This document shows positions 8,672-17,425 of a DNA stretch of 64,000 nucleotides, piece after piece; the first letter of the stretch is position 1; each line of letters opens with the position of its first letter. Position numbers and translations under genes: made by a program. The stretch lies in contig NZ_BMJH01000001.1 of NCBI RefSeq assembly GCF_014643175.1, positions 1,089,925 to 1,153,924 on the forward strand. The letters are read 5' to 3'. The notes under the pieces were generated by a model. That model ran no database searches, was not told the origin of the DNA, and saw only the letters and a list, made by a program, of their open reading frames with translations. Source of the DNA: Hoyosella rhizosphaerae (GTDB taxonomy: Bacteria; Actinomycetota; Actinomycetes; Mycobacteriales; Mycobacteriaceae).

Positions 8672-9911
8672 CCGGGTCTAGGCCGAGAAGGGGAAATACT
8701 GAGCGACGGGTTTCTAAGATGGCACTGTCAACGCGGGCGAGGTCACGTTCGAGGCTCGGAGGGCCGGTGACGGTACCCACCACCGAACCCGACCACGGGG
8801 TGTATTCACCAGTTCCGCCATCGCCCATCAGTTCTGGTGGGTGCTCTTCACCTGTGCGGCGTTGGGCGAGTTCTCGCCATTCGGTGGGCATGGGTGTGGA
8901 GAAGTCGATGTTGGTGCCCACCACAGCTGCGATGAGGTGAGTCCACGCGCGAGGTACGACGCGGGTTATGGAATATCCGCCTCCGCCGGTGACTAGCCAT
9001 CGTCCTTCACACACTTCATCGGCTAGGTCGCGCATTGCGAGGAACGCTGCGTTTTGCCCTTCGACGGTCAGTTTGAGGTCGGCTAGCGGGTCGTCGGCGT
9101 GGGTGTCGACTCCGCATTGGCTGACGATTACGTCGGGCTTGAACGCATGGATCGCCCCTGGGACTACGGCGTGAAAGGCGCGTAACCATTGAGCGTCGGT
9201 GGTTCCTGGAAGTAGCGGAAGGTTTACTGCCGTTCCTTCTGCTTTGCCACGGCCGAGTTCGGCTGCCCATCCGGTCCCGGGCCATATGGTGGCGGGGTGC
9301 TGGTGCAGCGATACCGTCATGACGCGGGGGTCGTCAAAGAAAATTTCCTGGACTCCGTCACCGTGGTGAACGTCAACGTCGATGTAGGCGATGCGTTTGT
9401 ACCCGTTGTTGAGTAACCAGTCGATGGCGATGGCGCAGTCGTTGTAGATGCAGAATCCGGCTGCACTGTTTGGCATTGCGTGGTGCATCCCACCTGCGAG
9501 GGAGAGCGCTCGGGTGGCCTGCCCGCTTTGTATTAGCTTCGCCGCCGTAAGCGTGCCGCCGGTGATGGTGGCTCCTGCATGGTGCATGTCGGCGAAGATG
9601 GGGGTGTCTTCAGTGCCGAGTCCGTGTGCGCGTGCAATCAGTTGACCAGCGGGCGTTGCGGCATCGGTTGGGTTCGAGACACGTTTGACGGCACTCACAT
9701 ATTCGGGTGTGTGAACTCGTGTGATGTCGTGGTCTGCGCAGATTTCTGGTGTGATCCACGCAGATTCGGATAGGACTCCGAGGGTCTGAGCGAGCGCCAT
9801 AGTTAGTTCTAGGCGAACCGGGTTCATAGGGTGTGACTCGCTGAGCCGGTACCTGAGGAAGTCAGGTGTCCAGATGACGGCGGAGTCGGAAGATTGGCTC
9901 GATTGACCCAT
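8655..9911 (-). CDS. acuC: AcuC-type class I/II zinc-dependent lysine deacetylase
   Basis: 418 residues with a histone-deacetylase fold. The catalytic His pair lies in GGMHHAMPNSAAGFC (~140-154). The zinc ligands lie in DVDVHHGDG (~178-186) and in the later D of CGVDTHADDP. AcuC in Bacillus deacetylates acetyl-CoA synthetase. It is the first gene of a two-gene operon whose second gene encodes the opposing acetyltransferase, which supports a role in reversible lysine acetylation. It is divergent from ideR across a 145-bp promoter region. The ATG at 9911 opens MGQSSQSSDS. Confidence 0.92.
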   Translation of the reverse strand: MGQSSQSSDSAVIWTPDFLRYRLSESHPMNPVRLELTMALAQTLGVLSESAWITPEICADHDITRVHTPEYVSAVKRVSNPTDAATPAGQLIARAHGLGTEDTPIFADMHHAGATITGGTLTAAKLIQSGQATRALSLAGGMHHAMPNSAAGFCIYNDCAIAIDWLLNNGYKRIAYIDVDVHHGDGVQEIFFDDPRVMTVSLHQHPATIWPGTGWAAELGRGKAEGTAVNLPLLPGTTDAQWLRAFHAVVPGAIHAFKPDVIVSQCGVDTHADDPLADLKLTVEGQNAAFLAMRDLADEVCEGRWLVTGGGGYSITRVVPRAWTHLIAAVVGTNIDFSTPMPTEWRELAQRRTGEEHPPELMGDGGTGEYTPWSGSVVGTVTGPPSLERDLARVDSAILETRRSVFPLLGLDPDDPRD

Positions 9912-10056
9912 GGTTACCTACGCTAGTACCCACAGTGACAACATGCGGGATTTCGCTGTGCGCGATAGTTGTTGATGTTGACGCTCCGATGATTGAGTGG
10001 ACTCCCCACGAACTGCGCTGTAAAGGTAAACTCGCGGTCGACAGAGGGGTGTGAGT

Positions 10057-10743
10057 GTGAGAGAACTTGTTGACACAACGGAGATGTATCTTCGCACTGT
10101 CTACGAACTTGAAGAAGAAGGCGTGGTGCCGTTGCGTGCCCGCATCGCCGAACGGTTAGAGCAAAGCGGACCTACCGTGAGCCAAACAGTGGCTCGAATG
10201 GAACGTGACGGGTTGATTTCCGTCGCTGGTGATCGTCATCTTGAACTCACCCCAGAAGGTCGCGAACTTGCGATTGCGGTCATGCGTAAGCATCGATTGG
10301 CGGAACGCTTGCTTGTTGATGTGATCGGGCTTGATTGGGAGAATGTGCACGTCGAGGCGTGTCGCTGGGAGCACGTCATGAGCGAGGACGTGGAGCGTCG
10401 GCTTGTAACTGTGCTGAATAACCCCACGACTTCGCCGTACGGTAACCCAATTCCTGGGCTCGACAAGTTGGGGATGACAATCGATCTCCCGCCTGAGCCA
10501 AGCCTGGTACGCCTGTCGGACATCCCTAAGGGTACGCCGGCGAATGTTGTCGTTCGTCGACTTGCGGAACACGTTCAGGTTGATGTGGAGCTGATTTCGC
10601 GTCTGCGTGACGCAGGTGTTGTGCCGAATGCGCGGATCACTGCGGAAATTCGTGGTGGCAGCGTCATGATCACCACACCGGGTCATGACGGTCTAGACAT
10701 TCCGGAAGAGATGGCTCACGCAATTCAGGTGGAGAAACTCTGA
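10057..10743 (+). CDS. ideR: iron-dependent transcriptional repressor IdeR/DtxR
   Basis: 228 residues, very close in sequence to DtxR/IdeR. The N-terminal winged helix begins LVDTTEMYLRTVYELEEEG and contains the recognition segment SGPTVSQTVARMERDGL. Metal-binding residues are present: the site-1 His/Glu in MRKHRLAERLL and the site-2 Met10 plus Cys/Glu/His in EACRWEHVMSE. A C-terminal SH3-like domain follows. It represses siderophore and iron-uptake genes when Fe2+ is bound. The GTG at 10057 is preferred over the in-frame GTG at 10051 because AGAGGGG ends 7 nt upstream and the protein then starts like DtxR. galE follows after 3 nt. Confidence 0.96.
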   Translation: MRELVDTTEMYLRTVYELEEEGVVPLRARIAERLEQSGPTVSQTVARMERDGLISVAGDRHLELTPEGRELAIAVMRKHRLAERLLVDVIGLDWENVHVEACRWEHVMSEDVERRLVTVLNNPTTSPYGNPIPGLDKLGMTIDLPPEPSLVRLSDIPKGTPANVVVRRLAEHVQVDVELISRLRDAGVVPNARITAEIRGGSVMITTPGHDGLDIPEEMAHAIQVEKL

Positions 10744-10746
10744 GTT

Positions 10747-11742
10747 ATGCGTCTCTTAGTCACCGGGGGTGCCGGCTACGTCGGTAGTGTCTGTTCTGCT
10801 GTGCTTCTGGAGCAAGGCCACGATTTAGTGGTTGTCGATGACCTTTCTACTGGGAACAGGGACGCAGTTCCAGAATCTGCCACTTTCGTTGAAGGCGATT
10901 TGGCGGACTGTGCCGTCGACGTTTTGTCTGCTGGGGTTGGTGGGCAAGCGTTCGACGGCGTGGTGCATTGTGCGGCACGGTCGCTTGTTGGTGAATCGGT
11001 TGTCGATCCCGCCGAATATTGGCACGGGAATGTGGTGACATCGTTGCGCCTTCTGGATGCGATGCGCGCCACTGGCACGCGGCGGTTAGTTTTTTCGTCG
11101 ACAGCTGCTACTTATGGTGAGCCTGACGTTGTCCCCATTGTTGAGGATGCACCAACACGTCCGACGAACCCGTACGGTGCCACGAAGCTAGCAATTGATC
11201 ACGCGATCACGTCCTACGCCAACGCCTACGGTATTGGCGCAACGAGCCTGCGATACTTCAACGTCGCCGGGGCGTATGGAGGTGTCGGTGAGAATCGGAT
11301 CGTCGAAACACATTTAATTCCATTGGTTTTGCAGGTTGCGATGGGTTATCGAGAGCACATTTCGGTGTTTGGGACTGATTGGCAGACCCGCGACGGTACT
11401 GCTGTGAGGGACTACATCCACGTGCGGGACCTTGCTGAGGCCCATGTATTGGCTTTGGAATCCTCGGTGGAGGGAAAGCATCGAATATTTAATCTTGGCA
11501 GCGGTGAGGGATTCACTGTTCGTGAGGTAATCGATGCGTGCCGCCGGGTTACTGGGCGGGATATTCCGGTTGTTGATGCGCCGCGGCGGGCGGGCGATCC
11601 TGCGGTGTTGATCGCGTCGAGTGATCGTGCGATCAGTGAGCTTGGGTGGAAGCCGAAGCTCACTGAACTAGACACTATTGTCGCGGACGCGTGGGAGTTC
11701 ACGCGTCAGCTTGGGGATCGGTCACACGCAGCCCGGACGTAG
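10747..11742 (+). CDS. galE: UDP-glucose 4-epimerase
   Basis: 331 residues, short-chain dehydrogenase of the extended type. The NAD motif GGAGYVG is at residues 7-13, FSSTAATYG supplies the catalytic Ser/Thr, and Y143-x3-K147 (YGATK) is the catalytic pair. It interconverts UDP-glucose and UDP-galactose, needed for arabinogalactan in mycolic-acid bacteria. It starts 3 nt after the ideR stop, the same dtxR-galE order seen in corynebacteria, so the two are co-transcribed. It ends 3 bp before the convergent DUF4192 gene. Confidence 0.95.
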   Translation: MRLLVTGGAGYVGSVCSAVLLEQGHDLVVVDDLSTGNRDAVPESATFVEGDLADCAVDVLSAGVGGQAFDGVVHCAARSLVGESVVDPAEYWHGNVVTSLRLLDAMRATGTRRLVFSSTAATYGEPDVVPIVEDAPTRPTNPYGATKLAIDHAITSYANAYGIGATSLRYFNVAGAYGGVGENRIVETHLIPLVLQVAMGYREHISVFGTDWQTRDGTAVRDYIHVRDLAEAHVLALESSVEGKHRIFNLGSGEGFTVREVIDACRRVTGRDIPVVDAPRRAGDPAVLIASSDRAISELGWKPKLTELDTIVADAWEFTRQLGDRSHAART

Positions 11743-11745
11743 GGT

Positions 11746-12894
11746 TTACGGGCCTTCCAACGCTGCATGGTGCATTTCGGTCGCGGGTGGCAACGTCACG
11801 CCTAGGTTTTCGGCAAGTTCCCATCCTATTGCTGCGATGCCAGCTACTTGGTGTGGCGGCATACCTGCGCGGAGCGCCTGATCGAGCATCGTGGACATAC
11901 GGTGATCAGGGTCTATTTCCAGGGCGATATCGAGCGCTACACCTGCGCGTGGTCCGTCGCCTCGAATGTAGGCAGAGAACGCCGCAAGAGTCGCGGCTTC
12001 CACACGCGGTGCGCCGTCAACTAGCTGGGTGAGCGTTGTCCACACAGCGTCGGCCGCGGACGCGTGCTCGGTGAGTGACAGCGCAAACAGGCAGTCGCGC
12101 ACGGATTTGTGTTCAATCGCCTGGGCTACCGTGATGACCTCCGCGTCATCGAGTTCGCGTGACTGTGTTGGCTCACCATTCGCGTGGTCCTGCGATGCAC
12201 CGATATGCCCGACGGCTGTTAGAACCGAGATTAGGCGCGACGAATCACTGCTTGCGCTGCTGCCCTGGCGCATAGCGTCGGCGATTCGCCTCTTACGTTT
12301 CGAGTCGCGGCTCTCGAAGGACTGTTCGATATCGGACCTTTTATCGTAGATGGTTCTACCGGCAACGACGGTAAGTGCTGCGGCCTCAGAGCTTCCAGGG
12401 TCCGAGATTGTTCCGCTGTCGTGGACTGGGAAGATGCGTTCCCACGATTCGCCGTCAGCAATGGTCGTGCAGTGAAAAGCGCCCGTGATGGTAATTCCTC
12501 GCGCCTTGGTGGTTTCGCCAATTGCGACCAGGAGCGCTTCCCGATCACGCGGATCATTCCTGGAGTCGATGGCGATGAGGACGAGTTCATCAACTTCATT
12601 GTTGACGCAGAAGCGTGCGAAGCTACGTCCGAGTTCACGAGTTGCTTGCCGGTGATGTGAATACGTGCTTGGTTGCTGCTGATTCTGGTCGGTGTACGGG
12701 ATGTCACCTCGGATGAATCCCCGCATTTCGGTGCCATACGCTCCCCCGAGGCACACTCCGACGACAGAGTCTTCCGGGTAGAACCCGATCATGGCGGGCA
12801 ATGCGGCGATGAGGTCACCTGGTTCAGTGAGTCGCAGGGTGGAGCGGTGCGGGACAGGTGGGTACGGGACTGCCGAGGATGCTGGGAACGTCAT
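11746..12894 (-). CDS. DUF4192 family protein
   Basis: 382 residues from the ATG at 12892-12894 (MTFPASSAVP). The family signature LRLTEPGDLIAALPAMIGFYP sits near the N-terminus, and the C-terminal part repeats alanine-rich helical segments. DUF4192 is an actinobacterial family of unknown function. The frame is open for 21 more codons, to an ATG at 12957, but that extension runs through a 10-bp inverted repeat and is not protein-like. Neither start has a clear ribosome binding site. It converges on galE. Confidence 0.8.
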   Translation of the reverse strand: MTFPASSAVPYPPVPHRSTLRLTEPGDLIAALPAMIGFYPEDSVVGVCLGGAYGTEMRGFIRGDIPYTDQNQQQPSTYSHHRQATRELGRSFARFCVNNEVDELVLIAIDSRNDPRDREALLVAIGETTKARGITITGAFHCTTIADGESWERIFPVHDSGTISDPGSSEAAALTVVAGRTIYDKRSDIEQSFESRDSKRKRRIADAMRQGSSASSDSSRLISVLTAVGHIGASQDHANGEPTQSRELDDAEVITVAQAIEHKSVRDCLFALSLTEHASAADAVWTTLTQLVDGAPRVEAATLAAFSAYIRGDGPRAGVALDIALEIDPDHRMSTMLDQALRAGMPPHQVAGIAAIGWELAENLGVTLPPATEMHHAALEGP

Positions 12895-12913
12895 GAGAAG
12901 TAGCGTGCCCTGC

Positions 12914-12945
12914 CATGTGGGCGAGCGATAGTGCCCGCCCACATG
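12914..12945. repeat. 10-bp inverted repeat upstream of the DUF4192 gene
   Basis: CATGTGGGCG (12914-12923) and CGCCCACATG (12936-12945) are perfect reverse complements around a 12-nt spacer, 20 bp upstream of the preferred DUF4192 start. This could be an operator or an mRNA leader hairpin. Confidence 0.6.
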
Positions 12946-13044
12946 TGTGGACAACACCGTCCCATGTGGACAAGTCCAACATTGGCGACTGAACTTGTCG
13001 CATGGTTGTGGTAGTGGTGCACGACCTTCGGTGCAAGCTTGCCG

Positions 13045-13884
13045 CTATTGCAGTGGAAACTCGACAGTGTCGGCGTATGCCTCAGTTAGTCGATCCAGCG
13101 TGTTGTAGAACAGCATGTTGGCGAGGGTGCCGTCAGGCCGATCGTCAAACCTATTGGCGCTCAGGGCGACAATACGAATGTCACCGATTTGGGCGACGAG
13201 GGCAAGGACATGGTGTGGCCCGCTAACATTTGGTGCGTTGATCGCGCGTTCGAATGCGAGCGAATCACCAGCTGGTACATGGGGTTGCGGGAGAAGAACA
13301 GTGTCTAATTCGACCACCCCACCGTTCGCTGTGACGACTGTGGCGAATCGACAATCCTGAATTGCTGCCTCGACATCGGCCAATGATTCGGATGTGCGCA
13401 TCACGGCGATACTGACATCCGAGACACCATCCGTTGTTTGGGCAGTACGAACGACAACGCCGTCAGGTTTAACGTCGTCGGGCATTGCTCCCATGACGCA
13501 CGAACCGGTGCTGTCCAAGCTCGTTGGCGGGACTCCCTGCGCACGCATTATCGCAGCGGCAGCGGCACCGTTGCGGTAATCACGGACGACGTGGGAGTTT
13601 GGAAATTCTGACCGTGGCACCATTAATGCCCACAGGTCTGCCATGTCTGGCGAAAGTGAGTCGTCAGTACTGCTGGACTGATCTATATGGACAAGGTTAA
13701 TGGCCGTGACCCCATCAGCCGTAACATCAGCAGCCGTAACATCATTGATGGGCGAAACACTGATGGTGTTCGATGCCGCGATTCCAGCGGACGTACCGAT
13801 AGCTAGTGCCGCCAACGCACTACACGTTGCTACGCCAAGTGCTGATCGGCGCAGATAATTCTTGCCTGATCCGTTGCCACTCAT
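13045..13884 (-). CDS. secreted hypothetical protein with N-terminal signal peptide
   Basis: 279 residues. The N-terminus has basic residues (GKNYLRRS) and a hydrophobic core (ALGVATCSALAALAIGTSAGIA, ~14-35) ending in an AxA-like site, so it is probably Sec-exported. The mature part is acidic and has two cysteines (GSCVMGAM and QDCRFATV) that could form a disulfide. I do not recognise the family; the general look resembles small mycobacterial secreted or lipoprotein-like sensors. It is a single gene with 150 bp on its 3' side before DUF4192 on the same strand. Confidence 0.7.
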   Translation of the reverse strand: MSGNGSGKNYLRRSALGVATCSALAALAIGTSAGIAASNTISVSPINDVTAADVTADGVTAINLVHIDQSSSTDDSLSPDMADLWALMVPRSEFPNSHVVRDYRNGAAAAAIMRAQGVPPTSLDSTGSCVMGAMPDDVKPDGVVVRTAQTTDGVSDVSIAVMRTSESLADVEAAIQDCRFATVVTANGGVVELDTVLLPQPHVPAGDSLAFERAINAPNVSGPHHVLALVAQIGDIRIVALSANRFDDRPDGTLANMLFYNTLDRLTEAYADTVEFPLQ

Positions 13885-14328
13885 TTTATTGTTCTCCCCT
13901 GTGTTGCTCCCCGTCAGCCAAGCGCTACGCTCAACCCGTTTGTGTGGGTCGCCTGAGTCGCCTCATGCCGCGTCATCACCAGCTAAAAATTTACAGCTGA
14001 ACGAGCGCGAAAGAAGGCGAAAAAGGTTGAAGTGCAGCACTTTTGAGGCTGAAGCCTACAAGATCAGTATACGGGCACGAACCGGCCTGATTCGCCCGAA
14101 ATCGACCTCAAAATCTGTGCGATGAAACAAAAAGCCGGTGCCGTGCGTTATGAGACACAGGACTCGCTTGTAACGTGTTCATACGCCAAGTGGCGATGCT
14201 TCATGAACACCCCGAGGCGAGAATGGACGTAGCACGCCTGATACGCCATACTTTTCGTTTCGCCGACGACATCGCAACAGTGACATCGCAAGAGTGACGC
14301 ACCATCACCGGAGAGGGGACCTTGCACA
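13885..14328. other. intergenic region with nested inverted repeat and 14-bp tandem repeat
   Basis: No gene is supported here. It separates a leftward and a rightward gene, so it should hold both promoters. Two structures are visible. One is a nested inverted repeat (GTGTTCAT 14175-14182 with ATGAACAC 14203-14210; inside it CGCCA 14184-14188 with TGGCG 14191-14195). The other is a tandem pair of GACATCGCAA(C/G)AGT (14268-14281 and 14282-14295) just before the PAC2 ribosome binding site (GAGAGGGG, 14311-14318). Confidence 0.6.
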
Positions 14329-15300
14329 ATGGACGACCAGTCCCGAATTTACGAACTCGAGTTCCCAAGTCCACGTATCGATACCGCAGAAGGTTCTGCG
14401 CTGGTCCTCATCCATGGCTTGGAGGGCTTTGCGGACGCAGGCAACGCTGTTCGTATCGCCACCACGCATTTGCGGGAAAGCCTCGAAACCGAACTCATTG
14501 CATCGTTTTCTATTGACGAACTGATTGACTACCGGTCACGGCGACCCACCATGACGTTTACATCGGATCACTTCTCGTCGTACACCGCCCCAGAGCTCAG
14601 TTTGTACGCTGTGAAGGACTTGCAAGGGACGCCGTTCCTCCTGCTGTGCGGACTCGAACCTGACTTCAAGTGGGAGAAATTCACCGGTGCCATTCGGGCT
14701 CTCGCTGAGCAGTTTGGTGTTTCCCAAAGTGTTGGCCTGTCAGCGATTCCAATGGCGACACCCCACACGCGCCCACTCGGCATCATTGGGCATGCCAGTG
14801 ACCCGAGCAAAGTACGTCACAACCAACGGCTTGGTACTGAGGTGCAGGTTCCCGGAAGTGCTTCCGCTTTACTAGAGTTCCGCATGGGCCAGTACGGTTT
14901 TGACGCGCGCGGATTCTCGGTGCACGTTCCGCATTACCTCGCGCAGTCTCCGTACCCCGCAGCGGCGGTTCGTCTGCTCCGCAATGTTTCGGAAATCACC
15001 GGAATTGACGTACCGCTCAGTGCGTTGGAGAAAGCTGCCGACGAAATCGATCTGCAGGTCGCGGAGCAACTCGAGTCAAACGAAGAGGCTGCGGCAGTGG
15101 TTCGCGCTTTGGAAAACCAGTTCGACCTTGCATCGGAGAACGACACAAAACCGTCGTTGCTTGCCGCTGGCGACGAAATTCCGTCTGGCGATGAGCTCGG
15201 TGCTGAGTTTGAGCGATTCCTAGCCGAACAGGCGTTCACTGACAGTGGGGAAAACCCGCCGTACGAGGACAATTCGACCGACGAATCGGACAATGTGTGA
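14329..15300 (+). CDS. PAC2 family protein (Rv2714-type)
   Basis: 323 residues. An N-terminal PAC2 domain (LVLIHGLEGFADAGNA at ~24-39, then LLCGLEPDFKW) is followed by a C-terminal helical region and an acidic tail. PAC2 proteins include proteasome-assembly-chaperone-like folds; the actinobacterial single-chain members, such as Rv2714, form trimers and have no proven function. The start follows GAGAGGGG by 10 nt. It is the first of a rightward run of genes (PAC2, transglutaminase-like, hydrolase, helicase) similar to the Rv2714-Rv2715 neighbourhood. Confidence 0.88.
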   Translation: MDDQSRIYELEFPSPRIDTAEGSALVLIHGLEGFADAGNAVRIATTHLRESLETELIASFSIDELIDYRSRRPTMTFTSDHFSSYTAPELSLYAVKDLQGTPFLLLCGLEPDFKWEKFTGAIRALAEQFGVSQSVGLSAIPMATPHTRPLGIIGHASDPSKVRHNQRLGTEVQVPGSASALLEFRMGQYGFDARGFSVHVPHYLAQSPYPAAAVRLLRNVSEITGIDVPLSALEKAADEIDLQVAEQLESNEEAAAVVRALENQFDLASENDTKPSLLAAGDEIPSGDELGAEFERFLAEQAFTDSGENPPYEDNSTDESDNV

Positions 15301-15343
15301 TTCAACTAGCGCATTGTGCGTTTAGCCGTCACAGTTGGTAACT

Positions 15344-16174
15344 GTGAGCGACGAAATTCGTACGGGCACTATGGTCCGTGATGTTTACTCCCGAACGGAA
15401 ATGAATGTCAAAGAACCTGCGCGGATTTTCGCGCAGGTTGCTGCGGCGCACCATCCTGGCGCAGCGGTTGAAGAATCGTTGTCCATTACTTGTAACGGCG
15501 AACCACTCAGCGCTGTGGAGGTAGACAGCCCTCATCGCGGTCGACTTCATAGCCTGTCGTCGCCTGTCGGACATGTCGTCATTGAATACAGCGCCACTCT
15601 GACAGGTCTGGCAGACCCCATTGAAGTTGATGCCATCGATGAGGCCCTGTACTTGCGTCCCAGTCGGTACGCAGAATCAGACGAGTTGCTAGCGACGGCG
15701 TACGCAGAGTTTTCTGGCTCTAAGGACCCAGCGGAAATCTTCGACGCGGTTACCTCCTGGGTGTCGTCGCACCTTTCATATGTGCCGGGCAGTAGCGGAC
15801 CGTCAGATGGTGCCGGGCATACCCTGCTGCATCGCCAAGGTGTGTGTCGTGACTACGCGCACCTCACTACCGCGTTCTTACGCGCCCTGGATGTCCCAGC
15901 TCGTGTTGTAGGTGTATACGCTCCAGGAATATCCCCCATGGATTTCCATGCAGTATGCGAGGCCTTTATCAATGGAGAATGGTTGATTGCCGATACGTCG
16001 AGGCTTGGACCACGTCAATCGATGGTTCGAATGGTGACGGGTAGGGATGCTGCCGATATTGCGTTTCTCTCGACCTATAGCGGTTATGTGGAGTTGATTT
16101 CGACCAAAATTCAGGCGACTGTTCGGGGGCAGTTGCCATTCGATGACCATTCCACTCAGGTGCGCCTGCGCTAG
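15344..16174 (+). CDS. transglutaminase-like (cysteine protease fold) protein
   Basis: 276 residues. An N-terminal beta domain (~1-120) is followed by a transglutaminase-like core with a Cys-His-Asp triad: GVCRDYAHL (C168), FHAVCEAF (H~200) and ADTSRL (D~218). This bacterial family contains peptidases and peptide cross-linking enzymes; the substrate is unknown and no signal peptide is present. The GTG at 15344 (VSDEIRTGT) was chosen over the in-frame TTG at 15335; neither has a strong ribosome binding site. It starts 43 bp after the PAC2 stop, so co-transcription is likely. Confidence 0.87.
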   Translation: MSDEIRTGTMVRDVYSRTEMNVKEPARIFAQVAAAHHPGAAVEESLSITCNGEPLSAVEVDSPHRGRLHSLSSPVGHVVIEYSATLTGLADPIEVDAIDEALYLRPSRYAESDELLATAYAEFSGSKDPAEIFDAVTSWVSSHLSYVPGSSGPSDGAGHTLLHRQGVCRDYAHLTTAFLRALDVPARVVGVYAPGISPMDFHAVCEAFINGEWLIADTSRLGPRQSMVRMVTGRDAADIAFLSTYSGYVELISTKIQATVRGQLPFDDHSTQVRLR

Positions 16175-16348
16175 TTTTTCGTAGCGGTTTCAATGCGTGT
16201 ACATCTCTACGAAATGTAGTTGGAACACTTTGTTACACACATTTAGGTTTTGCGGTTAGGTGATGGGATAGCGTTAACCACAACCCCGTCGGCTTCAACT
16301 TCTCACGCAGAGTCCGTTCCGGTGTGGGCTCGACTTGGAGGAGGATAC

Positions 16349-17377
16349 GTGAATACACCATCACCTCACACATGGCGGCCAGCGTTACGTGCAGTACCCA
16401 ACGCTGAACCGGAAGTGTCCTACCGCATTATTCATGGTTATCGACGTGCCTTCCGCATCTCGGGCAGCGGTCCAGCCCTTCTATTACTCCACGGTATTGG
16501 CGACAACTCGTCCACATGGTCTGAGGTGATCCCACACCTGGCGAAGTCATTTACTGTCATCGCGCCAGACCTGTTAGGCCATGGACTGTCGGATAAGCCG
16601 CGGGCTGACTATTCGATCGCCGCGTTCGCCAATGGAATTCGCGACTTACTCAGTGTCCTCGACATCGACTCGGTGACTCTAGTTGGCCACTCACTCGGTG
16701 GCGGCGTCGCAATGCAATTCACATACCAGTACCCCCAACTAGTCGACAGGCTCATCTTGGTCGGTTCTGGCGGGATTACTCGTGAAGTCAATTTTCTACT
16801 GAGGGCCGCAACGCTCCCAGGCGTGACCAAGTTCGCCCGGGCCTTTCAGGTGCCTGGTGTTGTGCCAGCGCTGCGTACCGTTGGTAAGTTCGCTCGCCCG
16901 CTCACACATCACGTTCACGACGCCGAAGATTTACTGCGAATATTGTCCGATCTGCCAGTGCCTGGAAATCGTGAAGCCTTCTTACGGACTTTGCGGGCGG
17001 TAGTTGATTGGCGCGGCCAGATAGTTACCGGCCTTGACCGCTGCTATCTAGCTGAGGCTATGCCCGTACACATCGTGTGGGGTGAACACGATTCTGTGAT
17101 TCCTGTTTCTCACGCGCACCTCGCCCACGCCGCAATGCCGAACTCAAGGCTCACAGTATTCCGTAATTCGGCCCATTTTCCGTTCCACGACGATCCGCAT
17201 AGGTTTGTTGCATTGGTCGAAGAGTTCGTGGCATCAACGTCCGCCCACGTCTTTGACCAAGCGCGATGGCGCCGCTTGCTCTATGAAGGAATGAGTGATC
17301 GAGCACTCACAGGCAGTGATTGGACTAGATCCGCGGTACTGGACGCGATGGGCAGTGCAGAACGCAGCGCCACCTGA
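16349..17377 (+). CDS. alpha/beta hydrolase (Rv2715-type)
   Basis: 342 residues. The oxyanion-hole motif LLHGIGDNSSTW is followed by the nucleophile elbow GHSLGGG (S~115), the acid in GEHDSVIP (~248) and the His in NSAHFPFHDDP (~275). This is the canonical serine-hydrolase triad of esterases and epoxide-hydrolase-like enzymes; the substrate is unknown. The GTG at 16349 is preceded by GGAGGAGGA (16337-16345). The frame is open 33 codons further upstream but without a comparable ribosome binding site. A 174-bp gap before it suggests its own promoter. Confidence 0.88.
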   Translation: MNTPSPHTWRPALRAVPNAEPEVSYRIIHGYRRAFRISGSGPALLLLHGIGDNSSTWSEVIPHLAKSFTVIAPDLLGHGLSDKPRADYSIAAFANGIRDLLSVLDIDSVTLVGHSLGGGVAMQFTYQYPQLVDRLILVGSGGITREVNFLLRAATLPGVTKFARAFQVPGVVPALRTVGKFARPLTHHVHDAEDLLRILSDLPVPGNREAFLRTLRAVVDWRGQIVTGLDRCYLAEAMPVHIVWGEHDSVIPVSHAHLAHAAMPNSRLTVFRNSAHFPFHDDPHRFVALVEEFVASTSAHVFDQARWRRLLYEGMSDRALTGSDWTRSAVLDAMGSAERSAT

Positions 17378-17425
17378 GCTTCCTTCCATACGAAGTTTGA
17401 CGGTAGGAACAGATAGCCTGTAGCG

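Noticed and set aside
16220..16255. Possible ECF promoter or DtxR half-site upstream of the alpha/beta hydrolase
   Set aside because: GGAAC is followed after 19 bases by GGTT, not CGTT, and TTAGG copies are direct rather than palindromic, so neither consensus is met.
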